The notes beneath the pieces were generated by a model. That model ran no database searches, was not told the DNA's origin, and saw nothing but the letters and a program-made list of their open reading frames with translations. Position numbers and translations under genes: made by a program. From Fusarium oxysporum f. sp. lycopersici 4287 (taxonomy: Eukaryota > Ascomycota > Sordariomycetes > Hypocreales > Nectriaceae): DNA of 64,000 nucleotides. The DNA is taken from the NCBI RefSeq assembly GCF_000149955.1, contig NC_030991.1:729942-793941 (forward strand), read 5' to 3'. Every line of letters begins with the position of its first letter. The first letter of the stretch is position 1. Positions 55,873 to 64,000 of the stretch are shown in pieces.

Positions 55873-58800
55873 AGCGCAGCCCCCAGATCAAATCCAATCA
55901 AACAAATTGCCAAACAAATCAATCAAATATGCCAAAATTTTATTTCAATCAAACAAATACAAAATCCTCGATTTGAAATAACATTTGATATATTTGATAC
56001 ACAATATGCCATCCAGCGTCCATGCTGCCAGACCGTTGACCGCGCTTTCACAGCTTACCCGGAACCTGGCTGAGGAGCGACCCCAGCCAATCAAAGTCAT
56101 CCATCAAGCCTTCCATTAGTGAGCTACCCCAGTACCACGGTCAGGCTGGTGGGGGAGAAAGTAGCTCCTTAACTTTTACGTCCCGTCCTCGCGACATCAA
56201 GTCGCGTCGGTGCTAGTTTGTTTACCTTTCAACGCGTACCATTCCTCCCACGAGTCGACGCCTAACCCGATGGAATCCGACGACATCATGCTTCCTTCGC
56301 CTCCACCCTCTGCCTTTTCTTTTCTTCGACCACCGAGGAATTTGGCGAGTCAATTCGAGCTGACGACGCAGTCGGCATTGCCAGACCACCCTACTGTTGC
56401 AGATCTTCCGCGAGCAGTGTGGAGGAACAAACGATATGTTTTGGAAGAGTCCTTGTCCCGGAAGGGCTCGAAGGGCCGGAAGAGCTGGATCAAGCGCCAT
56501 GGATTTTTTCTTGTTGAGATCGACACTAACGATAGTCCTTTGAGTCCTTACTGGGCCTGTCGTTTGTGTGACGCGAAGGGTCAGCCTGAGTTCTTCGCCG
56601 CTGCTGCTACGAGTTCGGCAGCGGACCATCTCCGCAAGTATGTGAATGTGAATGTGACGTCGCGAGCTTGAGCACTATTGACCAACGCCAGGTCTCACAG
56701 GATTTTCGAGAGCAGTCAAGCAGCTGATCCAGATCTGTCAACCGATGAATCTGAACGGCCCAAGCGACGACGCTTGCAGTACAGCGCCGTGCCGCGTGCT
56801 AGAGTCAAGATGATCCGAGAACTGAGCCTGGGACTTCTGATCAACACCAATGTTCCTTTTTCCTTCTTCAGCGATACATTCTTTCAGCAGCTCGCTTGGC
56901 AGCTTGACCCTCACCTAGCTGACCAGATACCATGGAGCCGGCAATCGATGGGCCGTTTGCTGGATGACACGTACATGTCTAAGAAAGATGAGATCAAGCA
57001 GGAGCTCTCAGATGCCCTTACTAAAATCCATCTGGGGTTCGACCTGTGGACATCGCCTAATCGGCATGCTGTTATGGCAGTCACAGCTCATTTTCTTGAC
57101 CGCCAGGGCAAGCACCAGTCGCGCCTATTGGCACTCCGTCGCCAGCTCGGGTGTCATAGCGGAGAAAGTCTTGCGGTGACGCTCGGGCAAGTTGTGCGAG
57201 AATGGAAGATAGAGGACCGAGTCGGAACCGTGATCTCGGACAACGCATCTTCAAACGACAGCTGTCTCGTGAACTTTTACGGAGATCTCGACGCAGAGAT
57301 GAGTCTGGCGGACGTTCGGGCCAGACGTATGCGCTGTTATGGGCATATCCTGAACCTGGTTGCTCGCGCCTTTCTCTACGGCGAAGATTTCGAGTCTTTC
57401 GAGGCCGAATCGCAGGTATTTGATCTTCTCGGCCGGCGCGAGGATGACCTACGACACTGGAGAAAGAAAGGGCCGGTGGGAAAGCTCCACAATGTTGTCA
57501 AATTCATCAGATCTTCCCCTCAGAGGTGTGAGCTCTTCAAAAGGATCTCATGCGAGAACGACGAAGCACAAGAATACCTCTTGGCGAGTGAGTCGACGGC
57601 AGAGCTAGAGGTCGTAATGGATAACGATACGAGATGGAACTCCACTTATCTCATGATCTCTCGAGCGCTCGTCAAGCAGGGAGACATCAGGGCGTTCTTG
57701 GTCCACCCAGAAGTGGAGAAATGGCTACCGGAGGCCGACATGCTGAAGGGAGATGACTGGAGACTGTTGGCAGAAATCAAACTTATTCTTGAGCCATTCT
57801 ATCTACAGACTATGAGAACGCAGGGCTGGGGCAGTGAAGGAGGTAACGGACGGCTCTGGGAAGTGATGGCGGGTATGGAGTACTTGCTGGAACACCTAGA
57901 GGATCGGAAGCTGTTCCATCATGCCGTTCCCGACGAGGCAGGGGGACAGGACACCAACTCGCAGGCCGAGCTGGCTCGAGGGCGACCAGACCGTAACCGG
58001 CAGCTTCCTGCTCGATTTAGGGATTGCGAGACGGATATCCATCCGCGAAAGTCCAGGTAAGGCCCCTTGTCAGATCGTGGCTCGAGACAATGCGATGATG
58101 GATCAGGCAAGCCATCAGGATCATTAGGAATCGATGACATGGGAAAGGATCACCGACACTATTTAAGACTGTCCATCATGGCTGCCTGGCAGAAACTAAA
58201 CGAGTACTACACCAAGCTTGGAGACTCACCGTTGTTCGCTGCATCCATCATCCTCCACCCATCACTCGGCATGAACTATCTGGAGGTGAACTGGGCGTCG
58301 GAAGAGCAGCTTGTGTGGGTGAGGGATGCCAAAATTGGACTGTCTGACTACTTGGACCGTTGGTACCACTGCAACCGGCCGGTGGATGAGCAGCAGAAGA
58401 TGATCATGGACACATCGACATCCTTAAGCGTACCAAGGACGACAACTGAAGTTAGCGTGTTCAAGCAATGGATTAAAAGCAGGACAGCGAAGACCACGGT
58501 GATGGGAAGCGAGCTTGAGCGGTATCTGCGGCTAGAGCCGCAAGAGACTGAGGATCCAATCGAGTGGTGGATGGCTCACCAGGGACAATTCCCGATGATC
58601 AGCCAATTGGCTCTCGATATACTCGCGATACCGGCGATGGCGACTGATTGCGAGAGGTCGTTCAGCCTAGCCAAGCTAACGCTGACGACGCAGAGGCTTT
58701 CGATGACGACGGAAACGCTGGAGAAGTTACAATGCCTTAAGAACTGGGTCAGACATGGTGCGGTGAAGCTAGGGGCGACAATAGGTGGGGGGGAGGAGGT

Positions 58801-58962
58801 CCAATGGGAGATTGGAGATGTTAGCATGGAAGCATAGAGAGCCAGATTTGAAATATTGAAATATTTGAATAAATATTTCAAACAACAAATCCAGTCTTGA
58901 GAGTTATCAAATATCTCAAATATGACCCCGGATTTGATTTGTTTGATTTGAGGGCAGCGCTG
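55873..58962 (+). mobile_element. hAT transposon D (longer sister of C)
   Basis: Left end CAGCGCAGCCCCCAGATCAA; right end GAGGGCAGCGCTG at 58950-58962. Subterminal TCAAA/TTTGA arrays as in C. Flanking 8-mers (ATCCTGTT and GTCTATAG) differ. Sequence identity with C is very high outside the deleted segment, with only scattered base changes, so the two copies separated recently. Confidence 0.9.
56270..58837 (+). pseudogene. hAT transposase D with BED-like finger, two stops
   Basis: It starts MESDDIMLPSPPPSAFSFLR. The region absent from C carries a zinc-finger-like segment (SPYWACRLCDAKGQPEFFAA, AADHLRK) and SRQSMGRLLDD, where C rejoins. A TGA at 56669-56671 follows the finger (VTSRA-stop). The next in-frame stretch runs 56678-58060, and a TAA at 58058 is shared with copy C. 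Core and dimerisation motifs match C (IHLGFDLWTSPNRHAVMAV, VISDNASSNDSCLVNF, DTRWNSTYLMISRALV, CERSFSLAKL). The shared TAA may be spliced out in life; the TGA is private to D because the region is missing in C. Confidence 0.85.
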
Positions 58963-59230
58963 GTCTATAGCTCGCCTAGTTACGTTGCTGAAGGCCGAGA
59001 AGGACCACGAAGTTCGTGAGAAGAAACTCATCCTCGAAAAGGGAAGGCTGGAGGCTGATAATGCTGCACTGGTTGCAGAAGTAAAGAGGTTGAGAGCTAA
59101 AAAGGCTCAGGATGATCGGGAGAAGCGGCGCTTGCAAAACAAGTATCAGGTGCTGGAAGCCGATCTCCGTTACAAAGATGATCTTATTGATCGGCTGAAA
59201 GACATTCTTCGAAAGGAGCATCTATTGTGA
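58963..59230 (+). pseudogene. Coiled-coil C-terminal fragment of a host gene abutting the hAT end
   Basis: An open frame begins right at the hAT D terminus (SIARLVTLLKAEKDHEVREK) and continues as a charged heptad-like coiled coil (ADNAALVAEVKRLRAKKAQD, KYQVLEADLRYKDDLIDRLK) to a stop at 59228-59230. The lack of a natural N terminus suggests the gene was cut by the transposon. The region just left of the element (55709-55872) could hold more of it but has stops in the best frame. The family is not recognised. Confidence 0.5.
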
Positions 59231-59566
59231 TCTTCCTAAAGTGGGCTATTGGTGTTTAATGCAGCTCGATAGGTAGAAGCATATGTCGTGAGCCAGCTCT
59301 TGATTACCATCATTCTAGCCCTGCTGAAAAGTGAACATCTTGAACAGCATATTAGATCTCCAAAGCTCTGTTTGGAAGTCCTGACCATGTCAAACTCCAC
59401 GGATGCTTTTGCCTGTTCCGCTGGTTCATGCCCCCTGATGGAGCGTACATGCGTTAGGAAAGGCTATAAATGGAGAGAAAAATAAAAGAAATAAAGACCC
59501 TTCATACCATACTTTTTAACCTCTTTCTTCCGTTCCCATCACCCAAACATGTGGTTTTCACGCCAG
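59231..59566. other. No supported gene
   Basis: Short frame at 59288-59485 without motifs; ends at the assembly gap. Confidence 0.45.
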
Positions 59567-59666
59567 NNNNNNNNNNNNNNNNNNNNNNNNNNNNNNNNNN
59601 NNNNNNNNNNNNNNNNNNNNNNNNNNNNNNNNNNNNNNNNNNNNNNNNNNNNNNNNNNNNNNNNNN
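59567..59666. other. Assembly gap, 100 N
   Basis: Exactly 100 N, the usual placeholder for a gap of unknown size, so distances and linkage across it are uncertain. Confidence 0.99.
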
Positions 59667-59759
59667 CTTGAGTAGCTAAAGCACTTCGGCCGGTGTATAA
59701 GGAAGTGATCAAATAGTCGCTATCGTCTTTTATACCTTGATAGGCACGAAAGTCACTAC

Positions 59760-60540
59760 TTAGCAGACTTTAAAATATATTGCGAAGAACACAAGATCAT
59801 TGCGCTTTATATGCCGCCCCATTTGTCTCACCTGCTTTAACCACCTGGTGTTGCGTGCTTTGGGCCGCTCAAGAAGGCTTACGGTTGAAAAATAGAGCAT
59901 CTGATCAGACGCTTCATAGCCCACGTTTCCAAGACCGAGTTCTTTCCCGCCTTCTATGCTGCATTTCAAGCTACTATGACAGAAGGAAATATCAGGGCTG
60001 CCTTTAGAGGGGCCAGATTTATTCCTATTGACCCGGAAAGTATAGTCTCGAAGCTCGATATACAGCTGCGGACTCCAACGCCGGTTGAAGAGGAGGTCGG
60101 TCCCTCGACCCCTTGGGTTTCGAAAACGCCAAAGACCGTACTTGAGGCCTAATATCAGTCTGAATACCTCCAAAGGCGAATAAGCAGGCATCATAGTAGC
60201 TCACCAGAGTCAATTTTGGCAGCCTTAAAGTCTCTTTTGAAGGGAACACAGGCAATGATGCATGAAAATGCCTTATTGAGGTCTGAGGTCCACGCCTTTC
60301 GACATGCGAATGAGATACTAAGCCGGCAGCGGAGGGCAAAGAGAAGTCGGCTACAGAAAAGAGGGATGATTACAGTAGATGAAGGAAGGGAAGAAATTGA
60401 TCAGATAGATGTTGATGCGCAGGTAGGGGGCCGATCGTCGAGAGGTGGTGGTCAAGGTCGGCGCAAGCGAAGGAAAGGCGCTGTGGATCATGCGGCAAGA
60501 CTGGGCATAACGCAAGAACATGTCAGATAGTTGTTGCAGT
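59760..60540 (+). pseudogene. 3' half of a third pogo-type transposase (zinc-knuckle type)
   Basis: One plus frame reads YCEEHKIIALYMPPHLSHLL, a stop where Gln is expected, then PPGVACFGPLKKAYG, the degraded third catalytic block (normally QPLDVGCF). It continues KTEFFPAFYAAFQATMTEGN, then IRAAFRGARFIPIDPES, and on to ALKSLLKGTQAMMHENALLR and a Lys/Arg-rich tail. After a frame change a CCHC knuckle ends the protein (CGSCGKTGHNARTC). This is the C-terminal layout of a common fungal pogo subgroup. The N-terminal half is missing, toward or inside the gap. Confidence 0.8.
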
Positions 60541-61283
60541 ATGTAAAGGTTAGTATAGCGATTAATTTTAATTGATTAGATGGTTTGTTGTGTTTTCCGG
60601 TGATTTCTATTTTGATAGCTGAAGAAAAGTGTTCCGTTCACTTGTCTGTTTCACTCGCTTATCATGTACGTTACCGTTTTGGTTACATGCGCAAGTTTAG
60701 AGAATATAATAAGCATCTTACAATAGTTATAGACTAAGAGCAGCGCATCAAGATATGTAGAATAATATAGTGTTTTTTTTTTCTTTGTAGATTCTATTGA
60801 CACATTGTCCTTCAAGCCAGTATGTTGCTACTGTCAGCCTAATGAGCCCTTGATCTTGCCAAGGACAGTGATTATGCCTCTTTGGGCACATCTTGATATC
60901 GCTGGCTGACTAAATGGCGAAAGCCTGGTTAGCTGGTATTCATCCACAAAAAAGGCAGATTTCTTTCACATGCCAACCATTGACGTAGGGTTGGGCACGA
61001 GATCCACTTCGGGCCGGGCATTCGACACCATAGTCTTTTTGACTAATTTTGAGGATGACGTGGCGAGATGGCGAGACAGTGGGACAGGCCATGTCCATCA
61101 GATCATAGGGCGGATCCAGCCCGAGAGGACATGACGCTCTTAACCCTAACTAAAAATGCAAGGCCAGGCTATACAGGACCTACCATGTTTGAAATCATTT
61201 CAAGCACATAAAGCCCAGTTGGCTGATTTTGTGCTCCTGCTTTAACGGTACAGACCCTTTGATTCGCCCAACACGTAGAAGGC
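60541..61283. other. No supported gene
   Basis: AT-rich to 60850, with a T10 run at 60773-60782. No TIR recognised for the pogo fragment. Confidence 0.45.
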
Positions 61284-61981
61284 ATGCCTGCAATAAGCAA
61301 TACCCCTCCCGCTACCACTCCGAACCCTGATAACCAGGATTTATACTATATACTACTCGGATGGCTCCCAATCATGACTATGCCACTTTTGCTTGTGGTA
61401 TTTTTGTTTCTCCTGTCTATTCCCAGGTATATATTCCTAGACGACTCCAAACTGATCCTTATTCAGTCGCTTAATAGCAATATAGATTATATGGGCTAGT
61501 GAGATATGGCAGGACTGCAGCCACAGAAGGGTCCAGCAGCTCTGGGGGATCTGCATCGACAGAGTCCACCAGCAGGGATTTGCCTCATCTAGATGCTATT
61601 GCTCCACCAAAAACAGGCAAAGAGATGAGACGGGAGCTTACAGACGGAGCCCACGTCTCATGGGCGATGATGAGTTCGGACATGGCATGGTACGTCCTCT
61701 TGACTCCTCAGTTATTGCAAGAAGCACTTGACTGATCCCTCATCTCCCCTCTTAGTGCCATCTGTCTAGAGGGTATTCAGGATACTGATATGGTTCGCCA
61801 CCTGGTGTGTGAGCATACTTTCCACGCAAATTGTATTGCTACGTGGTACCTTGCGAAACATGATACATGCCCCATATGCGCAGTTAATTTTGCATCATCC
61901 AAGCCTGTGCTGCAGGCGGCAAGCCAAGCGCATGTATCAGATCATCGGGCAGATGATGCTTCTACATTAGGGCATGTGTAG
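61284..61981 (+). CDS. Small membrane-anchored RING-H2 protein, copy 2
   Basis: Exons 61284-61426, 61486-61689 and 61756-61981 with introns of 59 and 66 bp, both phase 2, give an intact 190-residue protein. Exon 1 has one membrane helix (IMTMPLLLVVFLFLLSIP) after a short Pro/Asn-rich N terminus. Exon 2 is a Ser-rich then charged linker containing LPHLDAIAPPKTGKEMRREL. Exon 3 is the RING-H2 finger CAICLEGIQDTDMVRHLVCE, HTFHANCIATWYLAKHDTCP, IC. The first zinc Cys codon is split by intron 2 exactly as in the copy at 25493. Likely a membrane-bound E3 ubiquitin ligase. It converges on the bHLH pseudogene at 62835. Confidence 0.87.
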
Positions 61982-62834
61982 GCTTGTATTATACATATTC
62001 ATTGTCCACTTTGCGATTCCAGCATTCATGCATAGAAGGCCAGGCTATCCTGGTTTTTTCCACGCCTTGACTAGTAAACCTCAAATTGGATCACTTTTAG
62101 GATCACGAAGCGGTAAAATTGCAGACGGAGTACGTTAAACAAAAGTCTGTGGCCACAAATGCAACTTTTTGTTTATATCTAGCCTAGTCTTTTTTCACCA
62201 TGCCTTGTTACATGATAGATCCCTCCTTGCCTGAGTTTGTGTTACATTTAGTCTTCTGAACCTTAGGTTCTAGTTCTGGACCCTAATAACTGAGACTTGA
62301 CTACCATAAACACGGCCTGCTAGCACAAGGACAGTCAAGTGTCAGGGTCTGGCGGTAGGGTAAGTCGAACTTTGCATTTAAGCATGATACAACTGTAAAT
62401 GTCGTAAATGTCAATGCATAATTGCTCACCGATCTTATTGGATTGCGGTGGTCAACTTGCTCGTTCTTGCGCCCTTGCCATCATAGACCAGCAATCTTTT
62501 TGGGTATGTGCACCTTCTGTTACAGACGGGAGCTCTTGCTTTAGCTGATCTTTGATGGTGTATCAACTGACCCAGATTAATGTTACAAGCAATCGGCACT
62601 GGTACCTCCTCGGTCTACTCGCTGCTTATCTACGGGACACAAGCTAAAAAAGGACACTTTTTAGGTATGGCTAGCTTACAAAGTTGCGTCAATTAACCCT
62701 CCTATACGAAAGCCAGTAAGTGTTGTCCTTAAACCTTCATCAATTTAATTATCGAATCCAGTGCACACACGAGCTATAAATCACAGACCACGCAACCTCA
62801 ATTCAAGGGGGCTTTTATCCGGACTTGATTTTTC
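61982..62834. other. Spacer between convergent RING and bHLH genes
   Basis: No motif-bearing frame. Probably 3' UTRs of both genes. Confidence 0.5.
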
Positions 62835-63412
62835 CTAACCAACCATCAAAGCCTGACTAAGCTCTTTAATTTTGCATGAAAGCTGTTTGTTTTCTTCCTC
62901 CAAAGCCAAAATGCGCTGCCTCGCAGCATCTAAAACATCGCCTCTGCTGAAGCAATAGTTCGTTTCCAAAGACTTTGCCTCCCCTGGTCTCTCGTCTTCC
63001 CGCCGTGAGGCTTGCAGTACCGTGAGCAACTTGTCGAAGCGCAGATTCAAACGGGTCCGGTACTGCTTCTAGACGTTATTGTGGCACTCGCGAGCTTGCT
63101 GGGTTTTTGGGGCAACGGCTGGCTTCACTCGGAATCTCTTTGGCTTGCGAGATGCTGAACGCAATTTGACCGCTTGGCGAGCGGCTGGGGCACCTCCCCT
63201 GTTTTGGTGGTTGTCGTCGCAGTTGTCCTTGCTGCCATTTTCCTCGGACAATCGTGTCGCGATTGTCTTCTCATCTGTGCCAGACGTGGCATCGGCGGAA
63301 TTTCCTTCCATGCTCTCTGATCCTGTCCGACTTCGTCACTGCCTACAGGTGGGCTAATGTAGGAGAAGGCAAGATCTGACGAGCACGGTTCGATAGGGGA
63401 GGAAGTCGTCAA
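62835..63412 (-). pseudogene. bHLH transcription factor, copy 2, stopped inside the basic region
   Basis: The minus strand has a Ser/Asp-rich N-terminal part (MEGNSADATSGTDEKTIATR), a basic stretch (SASRKPKRFRVKP) and then RECHNNV, TAG (63069-63071) and KQYRTRLNLRFDKLLTVLQ in the same frame, followed by helix 2 (SRGDVLDAARQRILALEEEN). Every other position of the bHLH is intact. The stop replaces the Glu that contacts the E-box (GAG to TAG would do it). An extra upstream piece in another frame (to 63412) suggests a 5' exon. It is the paralogue of the bHLH at 44558-45420. Either a very recent nonsense allele or a base-call error. Confidence 0.8.
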
Positions 63413-64000
63413 GAGTTGAAATGTCGCAAATGCTGGATTGGCGTAAGCTATTGAAAGATCGTATGACTTGATTCTACATGAAGTGTCGGTGAAAAGGGTG
63501 TCTAAGATGCATGAGCGTCAAATGAGACATTATGACGCTAGGGCGCTTCTTGCCTTGATGGAATTGATTGCGGATAGAGTCGAAAGACGGCTATGGGTTG
63601 TCAGCGATGGCCACTACGAGGAATGTTGGATGCTATAAGGTCAAAAGGATGATTCGGACGCAATAGCAGAGGGGCGAAGGTGGAAGCAAATTAAACGTCA
63701 CCTAAAGGTGGAACTGAGTTGCTAGCTTCCTCTACGCACCTCGAACAGGCTGTCTTTTTGTGTCCCAGTAGAGCCCACTAAGATCGGTCGCTATGTGCTC
63801 TGGGTGGTAAAATTAAAAAAAAGAACTTGGGCGCTATAGTATTGCTATCCACCGGACGATGTTGATGGTTTGCTCAAGTGTCATATTTATGCTCCTCCCA
63901 TCCATTCGCTAAGCCGCAAGTTTCTGTAACCGGGCTGGGCTATTCCCACCATTCTGATAAATCGACCCAGGTGGCGTGATGGTGCAGAGTCTTGGAGTGT
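63413..64000. other. No supported gene
   Basis: Presumed upstream region of the bHLH copy 2; no motif-bearing frame to the window end. Confidence 0.45.

Noticed and set aside
13252..60540. A giant Starship-type element carrying all these genes
   Set aside because: No tyrosine recombinase (DUF3435) captain gene or consistent boundary was seen; separate transposon families explain the mobile content.
1..64000. Secondary-metabolite cluster
   Set aside because: The SDR relic and MDR reductase are 25 kb apart and no PKS, NRPS, terpene synthase or pathway regulator of the Zn2Cys6 type was found.

Overview
This is a fungal window, almost certainly from a filamentous ascomycete (Pezizomycotina, plausibly Eurotiomycetes; the class is inference). 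It has short GT-AG introns of about 50-80 bp, pyrimidine-rich promoters, an aspartyl-tRNA synthetase fused to a DUF2156-like tail, a DUF6604 protein, Git3-like GPCR architecture and typical fungal transposons. There are two assembly gaps: 213 N at 19622-19834 and 100 N at 59567-59666. No bacterial operons, CRISPR arrays or tRNA genes were seen.

Layout. The left edge holds the 3' part of an ATF/CREB-type bZIP gene (minus strand), followed by about 4 kb without any recognisable gene. Then come a GPCR gene (4785-6273), a truncated short-chain dehydrogenase, a faint helicase-associated relic, a decayed C-terminal half of aspartyl-tRNA synthetase, a small secreted Tyr/Gly/Ser-rich protein and a 289-bp MITE.

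From 13.25 to 32 kb the window is dominated by mobile elements: a complete Ty1/copia retrotransposon with apparently identical 177-bp LTRs, two related but broken hAT transposons, a pogo/Fot1-like element with clear TIRs, and a LINE with an internal deletion of its reverse transcriptase. A small intact membrane RING-H2 gene (25493-26097) sits among them.

From 32 to 45.4 kb lies a gene-richer stretch: a frameshifted medium-chain reductase, an interrupted basic-protein ORF, a stand-alone Nup98-type nucleoporin divergent from a BTB/POZ gene, a second pogo element whose insertion ends a CBM21/glycogen-targeting PP1 subunit gene, and a bHLH transcription factor gene with three exons.

From 46 to 60.5 kb there are two nearly identical hAT copies (one lacking its zinc finger), a pogo 3' fragment, a frameshifted Cys/Trp-motif protein, a frameshifted DUF6604 gene, a 5'-truncated LINE that still has its RT core, a coiled-coil gene remnant cut by the hAT element, and the 3' half of a third pogo-type transposase. 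The right end has a second RING-H2 membrane gene, paralogous to the one at 25.5 kb with the same intron phases, facing a second bHLH gene that carries a stop exactly at the invariant DNA-contacting glutamate.

Overall the window reads as an accessory, transposon-rich region in which host genes are duplicated, truncated or carry single disabling lesions. The most interesting items are the paired RING-H2 membrane genes, the Nup98 without Nup96, the copia element primed by an internal tRNA-Met fragment, and the family-specific subterminal repeats of the three hAT lineages.
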